The notes: a model not told the origin generated them from the sequence alone. A stretch of 64,000 nt of DNA from Chloroflexota bacterium (GCA_014584575.1 JACTMP010000029.1:62001-126000); one strand, 5' to 3'. Shown: positions 25,271-34,829, counted from the first letter of the stretch. Translations and numbers: made by a program.

Positions 25271-25969
25271 TTATACTCCTGGCAGGTGCTTCAGGTCAGA
25301 CAGTTGATTGATTTCATAGGTGATGGGCAGACCATTGGCAGACTTGCCGTTCATATTCAGCCAGCAGGTGTCAATACCATAGTTGATGCCACCCTGCATA
25401 TCAGAAGTCAGCCCATCGCCGATGATGAGTACCTGCTCTTTTGGCGGCTGCCCCATGCGGGCAAAGGCCACATCAAAAATGGCCGGGTCTGGTTTGCCCA
25501 CGCCCACTTCATCAGACACAATCACCACGTCGAAACACGGCCGTAGCCCCGACCGTTCCAACCGGGGATACTGCACATCGGCCAGCCCGTTGGTGATGAG
25601 CGCCAGGCGATAACGGCCGTGCAACTGCCGAATCAGCGCCGCCACACCGGGAAACAGTTGCGATTGCTCCCCCAGTTGCGCCAGATAACTTTGGGCAAAA
25701 CTTTCCACGTCAACGGCCGTGCCCAATTCATCAAACAACTGCTGAAAACGGCCGACGCGCAGTTCCGCCAGCGTCACATCCTGCCGCTCAAACCGCTGCC
25801 AAAAGACATGGTTGATTTGCCGGTAGCGAGCGCCAAGGGCCGGTTCATAGGGCAGTTGAAAGACCGCAAATGTTTGGGCAATAGCCGACATCTCAGCCGC
25901 ATCATAATCAAACAACGTCCCATCAGCATCAAAAAGAAGCCAGGTGTATTGGTGTGTTTGTGTGTTCAT
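25271..25969 (-). CDS. HAD-superfamily hydrolase, YjjG-like
   Basis: 232 residues. The four HAD motifs are present: DADGTLFDYD, ALITNG, Lys in GVGKPDP and IGDGLTSDMQGG. Length and the helical cap resemble YjjG-type pyrimidine nucleotidases. It sits 3 bp downstream of hisA on the same strand. No histidinol-phosphate phosphatase of a known class appears in this window, so this enzyme is a candidate for that step; that is inference from position only. Confidence 0.85.
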   Translation of the reverse strand: MNTQTHQYTWLLFDADGTLFDYDAAEMSAIAQTFAVFQLPYEPALGARYRQINHVFWQRFERQDVTLAELRVGRFQQLFDELGTAVDVESFAQSYLAQLGEQSQLFPGVAALIRQLHGRYRLALITNGLADVQYPRLERSGLRPCFDVVIVSDEVGVGKPDPAIFDVAFARMGQPPKEQVLIIGDGLTSDMQGGINYGIDTCWLNMNGKSANGLPITYEINQLSDLKHLPGV

Positions 25970-25972
25970 GTG

Positions 25973-26707
25973 TCAGGGTCTTTGGGTGAGGGAGATAGCA
26001 TCTTGCAAATGGACACGGCCGTCATAAATCGCCCGCCCCATGATGACCCCTACCACCCCCTGGTCGGCCAGTTCCAGACAGCGGCGCACGTCGTCCAGCG
26101 CCGCCACACCGCCGGAAGCAATCACCTGCAAACCGGTAGCCTGGGCCAGTTCGGCTGTGGCCGCCGCATTGACGCCAGTGAGAACGCCATCACGGTTAAT
26201 GTCCGTGTAAATGGCGGTTTTGACGCCCAATGCCCGCATCTTTTTGCCCAGGTCAATGGGAGTCACGGCCGTGTCTTGCAACCAACCGCGCGTCTGCACA
26301 CGGCCGTCGCGGGCATCAATCCCCACCACAATCCGGTCAGCGCCAAAATGGGCCACCGCCTGCCCCAACAGCGCCGGTTTTTCAATCGCCGTCGTGCCCA
26401 GGATCACCCGCGCCGCGCCGGCTTCAATGGCTCGTTCAATATCATCCAGCGTGCGCACGCCGCCGCCAAACTGCACCTTGACCGGCAGCGCCGTTAGATG
26501 GGGCAGCATGCCCCAATTAGCCGCGCCCGCCTCATCAAACGCGCCATCCAGGTTCACCACATGCAGCCACTCCGCCCCCGCAGCCAGCCACTTTTCCGCC
26601 ATGGCCATCGGATCATCGCTAAACACCGTTTGCTGGTTGGGGTCGCCATATTGCAGGCGCACCACACGGCCGTTACGCAAATCAATCGCCGGGAAAATGG
26701 TAAACAT
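25973..26707 (-). CDS. hisA: ProFAR isomerase
   Basis: 244 residues, TIM barrel. FPAIDLRNGRVVRLQYGD carries the first catalytic Asp; VQFGGGVRTLDDIERAI, VGIDARDGRV and IYTDINRDGVLTG with the second catalytic Asp, and VIASGGVAALDD follow. Isomerises the aminoimidazole intermediate in step four of histidine synthesis. Divergent from the DUF2723 gene. Confidence 0.95.
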   Translation of the reverse strand: MFTIFPAIDLRNGRVVRLQYGDPNQQTVFSDDPMAMAEKWLAAGAEWLHVVNLDGAFDEAGAANWGMLPHLTALPVKVQFGGGVRTLDDIERAIEAGAARVILGTTAIEKPALLGQAVAHFGADRIVVGIDARDGRVQTRGWLQDTAVTPIDLGKKMRALGVKTAIYTDINRDGVLTGVNAAATAELAQATGLQVIASGGVAALDDVRRCLELADQGVVGVIMGRAIYDGRVHLQDAISLTQRP

Positions 26708-26740
26708 AGCTTCTTTACTCCTACGGTCTCAGATTATAAC

Positions 26741-26813
26741 GAGATATTGGGATATTGGGGTATTGGGGGATAGCCAATATCTCAATACCCCAATACCGAT
26801 TGAAAGATATAAT
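26741..26813 (+). promoter_or_regulatory. GATATTGGG repeat and -10 box before the DUF2723 gene
   Basis: Units GATATTGGGATATTGGGG face CCAATATCTCAATACCCC (26741-26799). Directly after comes TATAAT at 26808-26813, 7 nt before the ATG at 26821, again a leaderless-type spacing. Confidence 0.5.
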
Positions 26814-26820
26814 CCGGCGC

Positions 26821-29800
26821 ATGTGGAATCGGTTAAGGCATCTGGGCGCGTGGCTGTTACCTGCTTTGGCGTTGGGATTATTCAGTGGCCGTATTGCCAG
26901 TGAAACCTGGGCATCTATGTATGAACCTGATGTCATTGTGGCCATCACCTTTACCGCGCTGACAACCGTGCTGGCGCTGCTAATGGGCCGGCCGCACCCT
27001 TTGTCGGAAACATGGCCGCTGCTGCTGCTGTGGGGGTACGTCTTGTATCCGCACCCCGACCCGCTGGTATGGACGGCCGTTGCCCTGCTCACGGCCGTCT
27101 GTTTTGCCCAGATGATTCCCCTACCCCCCCTGCCAGAACGGTGGTTGGTGCGCGGTGGGTTGGTGGGCACGGCCGTCCTCTTTGGCGCGCTCTACTTTTT
27201 TACACTCGCCCCCGGTTTGCTGCCCGCCGACAACGGCGAATTCCAACTGATTGCCGCCCAATTGGGCGTAGCCCATCCCCCCGGTTTTCCCCTTTACACC
27301 CTGTTGGCGCACCTGATGACCCGGCTGCCCATTGGCGAGACGGCTGCGTATCGGGTTAATTTGCTGTCGGTGGTGACGAGTACGGCCGTGCTGCTGCTGG
27401 TCTACCAGACGGTGTGGGATATGACAAAGCGGGTGTGGGCGGCGGCGACGGCCGTGCTGGCGCTAGGCACCGCCACCACCTTTTGGGCACAGGCCACCAC
27501 CGCCAACATCCGCAGCCTGACAGCGCTCTTTGCGGCGCTGGCGCTGTGGGCGCTGGTGCGTTTTTATCAAGAAACGCAAACTTCAACAGAAAACCCAACC
27601 GGCGCAACTGTCATTCCGAGGAGTCTGCGACGAGGAATCCCCGCGTTTAGAGATGTAGAGATTCCTCACTCCGCAGACTCCGTTCGGAATGACAGTAAAA
27701 ATCCGCGTTTGTCCGCGTTCATCCGCGTCCCCTTTCAAGATCGCTGGCTGATTGTGGCGGCGCTGGCGATGGGGCTGGGGGTGAGCCATCATCTGTCGCT
27801 GGCGTTTATGGGGGTGGTGTTTCTCATGTTTGTGGTGGTGGTAGACCAGGCTATTGTGAAAATGCCAAAGCGGTGGTTACGGCCGTTGCTGGCGTTTTTG
27901 CTCGGTCTGCTCCCCCTGCTCTACCTGCCGCTGCAGGCGGGTACGGCCGTGCGTGGGGCCAGTTCAGACCTGGCAACCTGGTCTGGTTTCATCGAACACG
28001 TTTTGGGATTGGGCTTTCAGGGCGACTTTTTCTACTTCACCCATCCGTTGACATTGGGGCTGCGGCTGGACGTCATGGGCAACGTCTTCACCTTCCAATT
28101 TTCCGGCTGGCTGCTGGCGGGCATGCTCATCGGGCTGGCGCTGCTGCTCTGGCGCGAATGGAAATTGGGGCTGCTCTTTGGCCTCTCTTTTGGCATATTT
28201 ACCCTCATCACCGCCATGTACCGCGCCCCACAGACGGTGGAGTATATGCTGCCCGCGTATGTGCCGATGGTGTTGTGTTTCGGGTATGGCGTGGGAGAGA
28301 TTAAGAGATTGGGAGATTGGGAGATTAAAAAGACAACAATCTCCCAATCTCGCGGTGTCCCCACCGCAAATTTCCTAATCTCCTATCTCTTCACCGCCGT
28401 CATATTCACCGCCGCCATCTTCCAGGGCTGGTCACATTGGCCCAGCTACCGGCAAATGCACCTGGTGGAAGATGCTCGTGATTACGCGCAAAATCTGTTG
28501 GCCGATGCCCCGCCCGGCGCGCTAATTCTGGCAAACTGGCATTGGGCCACGCCGCTCTGGTATTTGCAAGAGGTGGAAGGGCAGCGCCCAGACATGACCG
28601 TGCGCTACGTCGCGCCCGGCGCGGCCCCCTATGGTGAAACGTGGGCGCAGGAGATTGCGGCGTCCTGGGGCAACGGCCGTGACGTCATCGCCACCTGGGT
28701 TGACCCCGCCGCCTACGCCAGCCTGCCCCCACCCGAACCCCTGCACGAAGCCTTCTGGTTCCGCCAACAACCCCGCACCACCCTGCCAGCCAATTTTACA
28801 CCGCTCAACGCTGACCTCGCTGACAGCATCCACCTGTCTGGCTATCACCTGGATAACCCCACCACCGAAATCTGGCAAGAAGCCACCATCACCCTGGCCT
28901 GGCAACCAATCTCCAATCTCCAATCTCCAATCTCCATAAACGCACATCTCATCGGCGCCGACGGCCGTTCCTACGCCCAATCCGACCTCACGGTCACACC
29001 CCAACCGGACGGCCTGACCCTGACCCAATTCCGCCTGACGCCGCGACCGGGCGCGCAGCCCGGCGACTATGTGCTTCGTGTGGGCAGTGGGGAGGGGGGT
29101 ACGGCCGTGACCACCCTCACCGTCATCCCCATGGACCAGCCCCCCCTCACCCAAAATCGGGTCTACCAGGGTACAAATTCGCTGCGTTTGCTTGGCTACG
29201 ATTGGGACAACACCCTGCCCAACCAGCCACGCCTGTACCTGCACTGGCAAACGCCGGATGGGTATGTGACGGAGGTGCGTGATAATGGGGATACGGCCAC
29301 TTCGGCTTCGCTCAGTGCAGGCGTGCCGCCGTTGGCTGGCCCTTGGGGAGTGAAAAGTGAGCAGTGGGCAGTGGGCGGTGAGCCGAGGCAGCACTATGTT
29401 CCATTGGGACAAGGGATTGTCTGGGTGGGCGACCCAATCTCCAATCTCCAATCTCCCATCTCCCCGGCTAACCAATATCCCCTTCCCCAACACCTTGTTG
29501 CCAGCGTTCCCCTCTGGCGCGACTATGTGGTGTCCACCCGGCTGGTGGGTTATGAGGCCGACGGATTTCATTGGGCCTGGTGTGATCTGGTGGACTATGT
29601 GCCGGCGCTGGGGGCCATTCCCACGCTGAAATGGATTGCCGGTTCACGTGTCACCTCCCCTCATCTTATTGACTATACGCAAGAATCACCCACGTATGAA
29701 TCGTACTGCCAGAGCGTAAAACCCTCGCCCGGCGCGCCTGTGTTAGTCGTCAGCGACACGGCCGTACCCGGACAGACTGTCGGCGGTATGGTGGCGGTGT

Positions 29801-29898
29801 ATGAAGCGTTTACGCAACGGCCGTTGCCCATCCTCGACGAACGCATTACCAGCCAATTCCCCTGGATACCGCTGGGCCAAACGACCATTGCCCCCTAA
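26821..29898 (+). CDS. DUF2723 multi-spanning membrane protein carrying repeat insertions
   Basis: About 1025 residues. The DUF2723 signature is present early: LLPADNGEFQLIAAQLGVAHPPGFPLYTLLAH, with membrane helices up to about residue 550 and a large extracytoplasmic C-terminal region. Relatives include protein O-mannosyltransferase-like enzymes (GT117). The frame contains foreign repeats: a MITE-like copy at 27609-27694 and a CCGCGTTTGTCCGCG stretch after it, GAGATTGG units at 28296-28351, CCAATCTCC units at 28906-28936 and 29433-29464, and a GAGCAGTGGGCAGTGGGC stretch at 29345-29386. All leave the frame open. An earlier in-frame start is encoded by the upstream repeat and is rejected. Confidence 0.8.
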   Translation: MWNRLRHLGAWLLPALALGLFSGRIASETWASMYEPDVIVAITFTALTTVLALLMGRPHPLSETWPLLLLWGYVLYPHPDPLVWTAVALLTAVCFAQMIPLPPLPERWLVRGGLVGTAVLFGALYFFTLAPGLLPADNGEFQLIAAQLGVAHPPGFPLYTLLAHLMTRLPIGETAAYRVNLLSVVTSTAVLLLVYQTVWDMTKRVWAAATAVLALGTATTFWAQATTANIRSLTALFAALALWALVRFYQETQTSTENPTGATVIPRSLRRGIPAFRDVEIPHSADSVRNDSKNPRLSAFIRVPFQDRWLIVAALAMGLGVSHHLSLAFMGVVFLMFVVVVDQAIVKMPKRWLRPLLAFLLGLLPLLYLPLQAGTAVRGASSDLATWSGFIEHVLGLGFQGDFFYFTHPLTLGLRLDVMGNVFTFQFSGWLLAGMLIGLALLLWREWKLGLLFGLSFGIFTLITAMYRAPQTVEYMLPAYVPMVLCFGYGVGEIKRLGDWEIKKTTISQSRGVPTANFLISYLFTAVIFTAAIFQGWSHWPSYRQMHLVEDARDYAQNLLADAPPGALILANWHWATPLWYLQEVEGQRPDMTVRYVAPGAAPYGETWAQEIAASWGNGRDVIATWVDPAAYASLPPPEPLHEAFWFRQQPRTTLPANFTPLNADLADSIHLSGYHLDNPTTEIWQEATITLAWQPISNLQSPISINAHLIGADGRSYAQSDLTVTPQPDGLTLTQFRLTPRPGAQPGDYVLRVGSGEGGTAVTTLTVIPMDQPPLTQNRVYQGTNSLRLLGYDWDNTLPNQPRLYLHWQTPDGYVTEVRDNGDTATSASLSAGVPPLAGPWGVKSEQWAVGGEPRQHYVPLGQGIVWVGDPISNLQSPISPANQYPLPQHLVASVPLWRDYVVSTRLVGYEADGFHWAWCDLVDYVPALGAIPTLKWIAGSRVTSPHLIDYTQESPTYESYCQSVKPSPGAPVLVVSDTAVPGQTVGGMVAVYEAFTQRPLPILDERITSQFPWIPLGQTTIAP
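27609..27694. mobile_element. TGTCATTCC-type MITE-like inverted repeat, copy 2, inside a CDS
   Basis: TGTCATTCCGAGGAGTCTGC on the left and GCAGACTCCGTTCGGAATGACA-like right end (the last 20 bases ending at 27694) are complementary. It is read through as part of the DUF2723 protein between membrane segments. Confidence 0.7.
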
Positions 29899-29901
29899 AC
29901 A

Positions 29902-29928
29902 AAAAGGCCAGCTTGTCGCTGGCCTTTT
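29902..29928. terminator. Bidirectional terminator
   Basis: AAAAGGCCAGC, loop TTGTC, GCTGGCCTTTT: an 11-bp stem with A-run and T-run at its ends, between the convergent DUF2723 and P450 genes. Confidence 0.85.
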
Positions 29929-29931
29929 CAT

Positions 29932-31320
29932 TTATGCGCGTTTCTCTAACGTCACCATCACCCCATTTTTAGGGCGTAGGGTGGAAGAGAGCATCGGTTT
30001 GACTTCATGGTCGGGCACGGCCGTGATGTTGAACCGCTGCGCCACCATGGCCAGCGCCAGTTGCCCTTCCATCATGGCAAAGTCCCGGCCAATGCACAAC
30101 CGCTGCCCTGCGCCAAAGGGAATCCAGGCGTAACGGTGCCGGTTGGCCGACCGTTCCGGCGTGAAGCGTTCCGGGTCAAATTCGTCCGCGTTTTCCCAAT
30201 GTTCCGGGTGGCGATGGTACATGTAGGTCAACGAGACCACTTGGGTGCCCGCCGGGATGTGGTAGCCGTCAATCTCATCATCGGCAACGGCCGTGCGTGG
30301 CAGCCAGTAAGACGGCGGCTGCAAGCGCATCGCCTCTTGCAGCACCATGCGCGTGTAGGGCAGTTGCGGCAAATCGGCTAATGTGGGCTGACGGCCGTCC
30401 AGCGCCCCATCCACCTCCGCCTGCATCTTGCCCATCATCTCCGGGTGCTGCATCAAGTGGTGTAGCGCCCAGGAGAGCGCCAGGGATGTGGTCTCATAAC
30501 CGGCCAGGAACAGGGTGGCTACCTCGTCACGCAACTGCTGGTCGGTCATGCCCTCGCCGGTTTCTTCGTCCACCACATCCAGCAGCATGGCTAACAGATG
30601 GTCGTCGGCCAGCTTCCCGGCGCGGCATTGGGCGATGATGCCGTAGACAATTTCGTCAAAACGAGCCAACGCCCGCTGGTACTTTTTGCGACCGGGCACC
30701 AGCAGCCAGCCCGGCAGCGGCTCGACCAGGATCGCCTTCATCAGGAAATCCAGCGCGTAGGTCATCGCCTCGGCCGTGTCATCCATCTCTTGGGCCGTCA
30801 AACCTGTGCCAAACAGCGTGCGCACAATGACCTTCATGGTCAGGCGGTTAAATCCAGGCGTCAGATCAAAGGGCGTAACCCCATCGGCCGCCGCTTCCCA
30901 GCTATCCAACGCTTCGGCAATCGCCTCCACCATCAGCGTTTGCAGTGCCGCCAGCCGCTGCCGGTGGAATTGCGGCTGCATCATGCGCCGCTGCCGCAGC
31001 CAGAAGTCGCCTTCGCTGACCACCAGCCCATTGCCCAACATACCGCGCACGGCGTTCCACATGGGGCCGCTTTTGCTGTAGTTGGCGGCATTGTCGCGCA
31101 GCACGTATTGGGCATGGCGCGGCTGGTTCAAAACAACCACGTTGATCAGGCCCAGGTTCAGCCGGTAAATGTCGCCGTGTGTTTGACGGGCCTGAGCCAC
31201 AAAACCAAAGGGGTCGCGCAGTAACTGCGGCAGGGAACCAATCAGGGGCAGGTTGCTGGTCTTGGGCATCTGGCGCACGGCCGTAGCGAAAGAGCCAGAG
31301 GGTGTCATACTTTCAAGCAT
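29932..31320 (-). CDS. Cytochrome P450
   Basis: About 462 residues. I-helix motif LFLAGYETTSLAL, ExxR as LQEAMRLQPP, the DEFDPERF region and the haem loop FGAGQRLCIGRDFA with the axial Cys are all present. The sequence resembles the bacterial CYP102/CYP4-like fatty-acid-type group, but no reductase domain is fused and no ferredoxin lies next to it. GGAGG precedes the ATG at 31320; a longer form would add 20 atypical residues. Monooxygenase; substrate unknown. Confidence 0.92.
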   Translation of the reverse strand: MLESMTPSGSFATAVRQMPKTSNLPLIGSLPQLLRDPFGFVAQARQTHGDIYRLNLGLINVVVLNQPRHAQYVLRDNAANYSKSGPMWNAVRGMLGNGLVVSEGDFWLRQRRMMQPQFHRQRLAALQTLMVEAIAEALDSWEAAADGVTPFDLTPGFNRLTMKVIVRTLFGTGLTAQEMDDTAEAMTYALDFLMKAILVEPLPGWLLVPGRKKYQRALARFDEIVYGIIAQCRAGKLADDHLLAMLLDVVDEETGEGMTDQQLRDEVATLFLAGYETTSLALSWALHHLMQHPEMMGKMQAEVDGALDGRQPTLADLPQLPYTRMVLQEAMRLQPPSYWLPRTAVADDEIDGYHIPAGTQVVSLTYMYHRHPEHWENADEFDPERFTPERSANRHRYAWIPFGAGQRLCIGRDFAMMEGQLALAMVAQRFNITAVPDHEVKPMLSSTLRPKNGVMVTLEKRA

Positions 31321-31569
31321 CGTTATTACCTCCAAGGTAGGGTGGTCAGTGGGATATTTTGTTTTAGCCGACCACTTCAATTGAGAATCAGGTTGTGAAT
31401 GGTAGGAACACGGGGATTTACACTTGTTTGGAATAGCAGTCGTGTCACCGAGTGGACATTTAACTGGATTTTTCGCGGGGGCAACACGCCAATTTTCACA
31501 TTCTGTCTGTCAAATAAGTGACAAAACAGCGGCAGCTTTTCGGGCACAAAAACTTCGTTCGCCAGACCA

Positions 31570-31597
31570 TTGACTTATTTTACTACTCAGATACATT
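31570..31597 (+). promoter_or_regulatory. Promoter of the secreted propeller-like protein
   Basis: TTGACT (31570-31575) and TACATT (31592-31597) with 16-bp spacing, 54 bp before the ATG. The rest of the interval 31321-31569 shows no gene, repeat or RNA that I can recognise. Confidence 0.45.
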
Positions 31598-31650
31598 ACC
31601 CGCCGGACGTCAAGGAAAAGGGAGGGGAAGCATTATTTTGAGGAGGCAGT

Positions 31651-34173
31651 ATGTTCAAAATCTCTCGTCGGAAAGCAGCAGGTTTCATGATATTGGCGGT
31701 TACGCTTGGCAGCCTCTGGTATCTGGTTCAAGGCCCCAGCATGGCCCGCGGCCAGAACGCCGAGACCGAAGCCGCCATCCAATTGTCCATCCCGGGCGCT
31801 CCCAACACGGTAGATGTCTTCCGTGACCCCAGCGACACCGCGATGAGTAAAGTGCAGCAGGGCAGCACTGCCGCCGCCGTCTCTTTTGATGGCGACCTCC
31901 GCTCCCTCCCCCAAATTGGGCCAGAAGAAAAGAGCCTGGGCATTGAGTTTGAGATGATGGAGATGGAAAGACCCAATCCCAACTTCACCGACCCCGTGCG
32001 CCAGGAATTCCGCGCCCCCGATGCCATGCCTGGCCCCATCCAGAATTTTGCCGGTCTGGATTTGACCAATTGGGGCGCCGGCTGGCCGCCCGATACCAAT
32101 GGCGATGTTGGCCCCAACCATTACATTCAGACCGTCAATACCTCCATCGGCATCTACACCAAAACCGGTACCCGGTTAGCCGCCTTCACCTTCAATACGT
32201 TGTTTGATGGCACCGGCACCCCCTGCGACGCCAACAACAATGGTGATCCGGTGGTGCTATATGACAACGTAAGTGGTCGCTGGATTATCACCGACTTTGC
32301 CTGGACAAACATCAAAGATGGGCCTTATTACGAATGTATCGCCGTATCTAAAACGGCCGATCCTGTTTCCGGCGGCTGGTGGTTCTACGGGTTACGGGCC
32401 GATGACGCCACCCATCCCTGGCTGAACGACTACCCCAAACTGGGCGTCTGGCATGATGGCATTTACATGACGGCCAATATGTTTGACTGCCTCACCACCA
32501 CCTGCTCCAGCGCCAGCTACAAAGGGGTGCGCATCTGGGCACTCAACCGGGATCAGCTCATCAATGGGCAGCCGCTTAATTACCAGTATGCTGACCTGGG
32601 TTCTGCTTACTTCAGCCTGATGCCTTCTAATGCCAAGGTGGTGCAGGCCCCGGCGGGCACACCCAACTATCTGATGTCGCTGCAAACCACCAGCACCATG
32701 TACACCTGGAAGTTGTCCATCAACTGGGCCAACCCTGGCAGTTCCACGCTCACCGGGCCTGTCAGCACCAGCATTGCTTCATTCTCGAATGCGGGGTCTG
32801 TGCCCCAGGCTGGCACCTCCGTAACGCTGGATTCGTTGGCCGGGCGGTTAATGGCGCAGTTGATGTATAGCAATGTGGGTGGAACCGGCGCGTTGTGGGT
32901 GACACATTCCGTCTCGTCCGGCGGTGTGGCCGGTATTCGCTGGTATGAATTCCGCAATTTGGGTGGCACGCCTTCGGTTTACCAGCAAGGCACGTACCAA
33001 CCAGACTCCACACACCGTTGGATGGGCAGCGTCGGGGTAGACAGTCAGGGCAATATGGCGGTCGGCTACAGCGCCTCTAGCAGCAGCATCAACCCCCAAA
33101 TCCGGTATGCCGGGCGTCTGGCGAGTGATCCGCTCAATAACTTGAGCCAGGGCGAAACAACCTTGATTGCCGGGACGGGATCACAAACCAGCTATAACCG
33201 GTGGGGCGATTACTCTGGCATGACGGTAGATGTGGATGGCTGCACTTTCTGGTATACCACCGAGTATTACATTTCTACTGGCACCAACTGGCAAACACGG
33301 ATTGGCTCTTTTGCCTTCCCTGGTTGCAGCGGCGGCCCCACACCAACGCCTGGCCCCACAGCCACGCCCACCAATACGCCCACGCCAACAAACACGCCCA
33401 CGCCCACGAATACACCCACCCCATCAGCCACACCACCATCTGGCAGTGGAACGATTTACATCAGTTCGGCCACGGATGGCACGATTGGCGGGGTAAGTTA
33501 TGCCGATGAGGATATTCTGGCGTACAACAATGGCGTCTGGTCATTGATATTTGATGGCTCGGCGGCAGGGGTTACTGCGGATTTGAATGGGTTCAGCTTC
33601 CAGAGTGACGGCACGATTCTGATGAGCTTTGAAACGGCCGTGACCATCGGCAGTCTGGGCACCGTGGATGACTCGGACATCGTGCGCTACAACCCCACCA
33701 CCAATACATTCTCCTGGTACTTTGATGGCTCCGATGTAGGCCTGAGCACCAACGCGGAGGATATTGACGCCATTGGGTTTGCGCCCGACGGCCGTTTGCT
33801 CATCAGCACCATCGGCAGTTTCTCCGTACCCGGCGTCTCCGGCGATGATAAAGATTTGCTGGCGTTCACGGCCACTTCTCTGGGCAGCAACACCGCCGGC
33901 ACATGGGCCTTATACTTCGACGCTTCGGATGTGGGCCTGACCACGAGCAATGAGGATGTCAACGGCTTGTGGGTGAACAGCGCCAACAATCAGATATATC
34001 TGAGTACGCTAGGAACGTTCAGCGTACCCGGCGTTAGCGGAACAGGTTCGGATATCTTTGTGTGTACCCCCGGTTCGCTGGGAAACAACACGAGCTGCAC
34101 CTATGCTATGTTCTGGGACGGTTCGCTCTATGGCTTCACGGCCGTGACTGATGGCATTGACATCGTACCCTAA
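31651..34173 (+). CDS. Secreted protein with propeller-like domain and PT-rich linker
   Basis: 840 residues. A signal segment (AAGFMILAVTLGSLWYLVQG) is followed by a domain of about 500 residues with VLYDNVSGRWIITDF, LNDYPKLGVWHDGIYMT and HRWMGSVGVDSQGNMAVGYS, beta-rich and similar to sialidase-like propellers. Then comes a linker of repeated PTPTNTPTPT (about 565-595) and a C-terminal region with three similar units containing WSLIFDGSAAGV, WYFDGSDVGL and WALYFDASDVGL. GAGGAGG precedes the ATG. Probably exported; enzymatic activity cannot be judged. Confidence 0.7.
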   Translation: MFKISRRKAAGFMILAVTLGSLWYLVQGPSMARGQNAETEAAIQLSIPGAPNTVDVFRDPSDTAMSKVQQGSTAAAVSFDGDLRSLPQIGPEEKSLGIEFEMMEMERPNPNFTDPVRQEFRAPDAMPGPIQNFAGLDLTNWGAGWPPDTNGDVGPNHYIQTVNTSIGIYTKTGTRLAAFTFNTLFDGTGTPCDANNNGDPVVLYDNVSGRWIITDFAWTNIKDGPYYECIAVSKTADPVSGGWWFYGLRADDATHPWLNDYPKLGVWHDGIYMTANMFDCLTTTCSSASYKGVRIWALNRDQLINGQPLNYQYADLGSAYFSLMPSNAKVVQAPAGTPNYLMSLQTTSTMYTWKLSINWANPGSSTLTGPVSTSIASFSNAGSVPQAGTSVTLDSLAGRLMAQLMYSNVGGTGALWVTHSVSSGGVAGIRWYEFRNLGGTPSVYQQGTYQPDSTHRWMGSVGVDSQGNMAVGYSASSSSINPQIRYAGRLASDPLNNLSQGETTLIAGTGSQTSYNRWGDYSGMTVDVDGCTFWYTTEYYISTGTNWQTRIGSFAFPGCSGGPTPTPGPTATPTNTPTPTNTPTPTNTPTPSATPPSGSGTIYISSATDGTIGGVSYADEDILAYNNGVWSLIFDGSAAGVTADLNGFSFQSDGTILMSFETAVTIGSLGTVDDSDIVRYNPTTNTFSWYFDGSDVGLSTNAEDIDAIGFAPDGRLLISTIGSFSVPGVSGDDKDLLAFTATSLGSNTAGTWALYFDASDVGLTTSNEDVNGLWVNSANNQIYLSTLGTFSVPGVSGTGSDIFVCTPGSLGNNTSCTYAMFWDGSLYGFTAVTDGIDIVP

Positions 34174-34192
34174 CTATTAAAAACGCTTACCT

Positions 34193-34227
34193 GGTGGTGG
34201 GCCAAAACCCACCACCCTCTCCCTTTT
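34193..34227 (+). terminator. Rho-independent terminator
   Basis: GGTGGTGGG (34193-34201), loop CCAAAA, CCCACCACC (34208-34216), followed by a pyrimidine-rich run with TTTT, 20 bp after the stop of the secreted protein gene. Confidence 0.7.
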
Positions 34228-34338
34228 CCTTGACAGCGCCCAACTGAAAATTGGTGACAAACAGCAACCGGGTCACGGCCGTTTGCCACTTGCTCTCCAC
34301 GCCACTATTGTTTACGCTTTTGGCCGGAGGATCATCTG

Positions 34339-34617
34339 ATGAAAGAAAAATTTATGGCCGCCGGGCCAAACGAATTGCAAAATTCTGCAAACAAGGACGG
34401 TAAAATTGCCGGTTTCTGGCAAGGTTTGTGGCATGGATTTATTGCCCCGTTTGCTTTTGGCATCTCCCTTTTCAAAGAAAATGTCGGGGTGTATGAAGCG
34501 CATAACAACGGCCGTTGGTATAACTTCGGTTTTATTCTGGGGCTGATGATGGTCTTTGGTGGCAATGCCGGGGCCGGCAAACAATCGGCTGCCTGGAAGA
34601 AAACAAACAATGGCTGA
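34339..34617 (+). CDS. Small conserved membrane protein
   Basis: 92 residues. FWQGLWHGFIAPFAFGISLF, VYEAHNNGRWYNFGFILGLMMVFGG: two hydrophobic segments joined by a polar loop with a conserved HNNG motif. I recall this pattern from widespread small hypothetical proteins, without a known role. The ATG follows GGAGGATCATCTG. Confidence 0.75.
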   Translation: MKEKFMAAGPNELQNSANKDGKIAGFWQGLWHGFIAPFAFGISLFKENVGVYEAHNNGRWYNFGFILGLMMVFGGNAGAGKQSAAWKKTNNG

Positions 34618-34671
34618 TAACCAGGCATCAGTTTGGTTTCACCCAACAAATTGTGCCAAAAAAGGGGGAAG

Positions 34672-34743
34672 TGGGCCCACCAGGATTCGAACCTGGAACC
34701 CAGCGGTTATGAGCCGCTTGCTCTGCCGTTGAGCTATAGGCCC
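34672..34743 (-). tRNA. tRNA with CAT anticodon (Met, or Ile if modified)
   Basis: 72 nt; folds as GGGCCTA/TGGGCCC acceptor (one G-U), D-stem GCTC/GAGC, anticodon stem AGCGG/CCGCT with loop CTCATAA, and T-stem CCAGG/CCTGG around TTCGAAT. CCA is not encoded. Elongator Met and lysidine-type Ile cannot be separated with certainty by eye. Confidence 0.93.
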
Positions 34744-34749
34744 CGGAGA

Positions 34750-34826
34750 GAGAATTATGAATTATGAAGGATGAATTATGAAGGGGCCCGCTTTTTCATA
34801 ATTCATAATTCATAATTCATAATTCT
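34750..34826. repeat. GAATTATGAATTATG inverted repeat between tRNA genes
   Basis: Units GAATTATGAA and GATGAATTATGAA face ATAATTCATAATTCATAATTC around GGGGCCCGC, separating the CAT and Gly tRNA genes. Confidence 0.8.
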
Positions 34827-34829
34827 AAA

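Noticed and set aside
26755..26820. Extended N-terminus of the DUF2723 protein
   Set aside because: The extra residues are translated from the GATATTGGG repeat; the ATG at 26821 follows a TATAAT box and fits the family.
34672..34743. Initiator tRNA-Met
   Set aside because: The anticodon stem lacks the three consecutive G-C pairs and the acceptor start is paired, so elongator Met or Ile2 is more likely.
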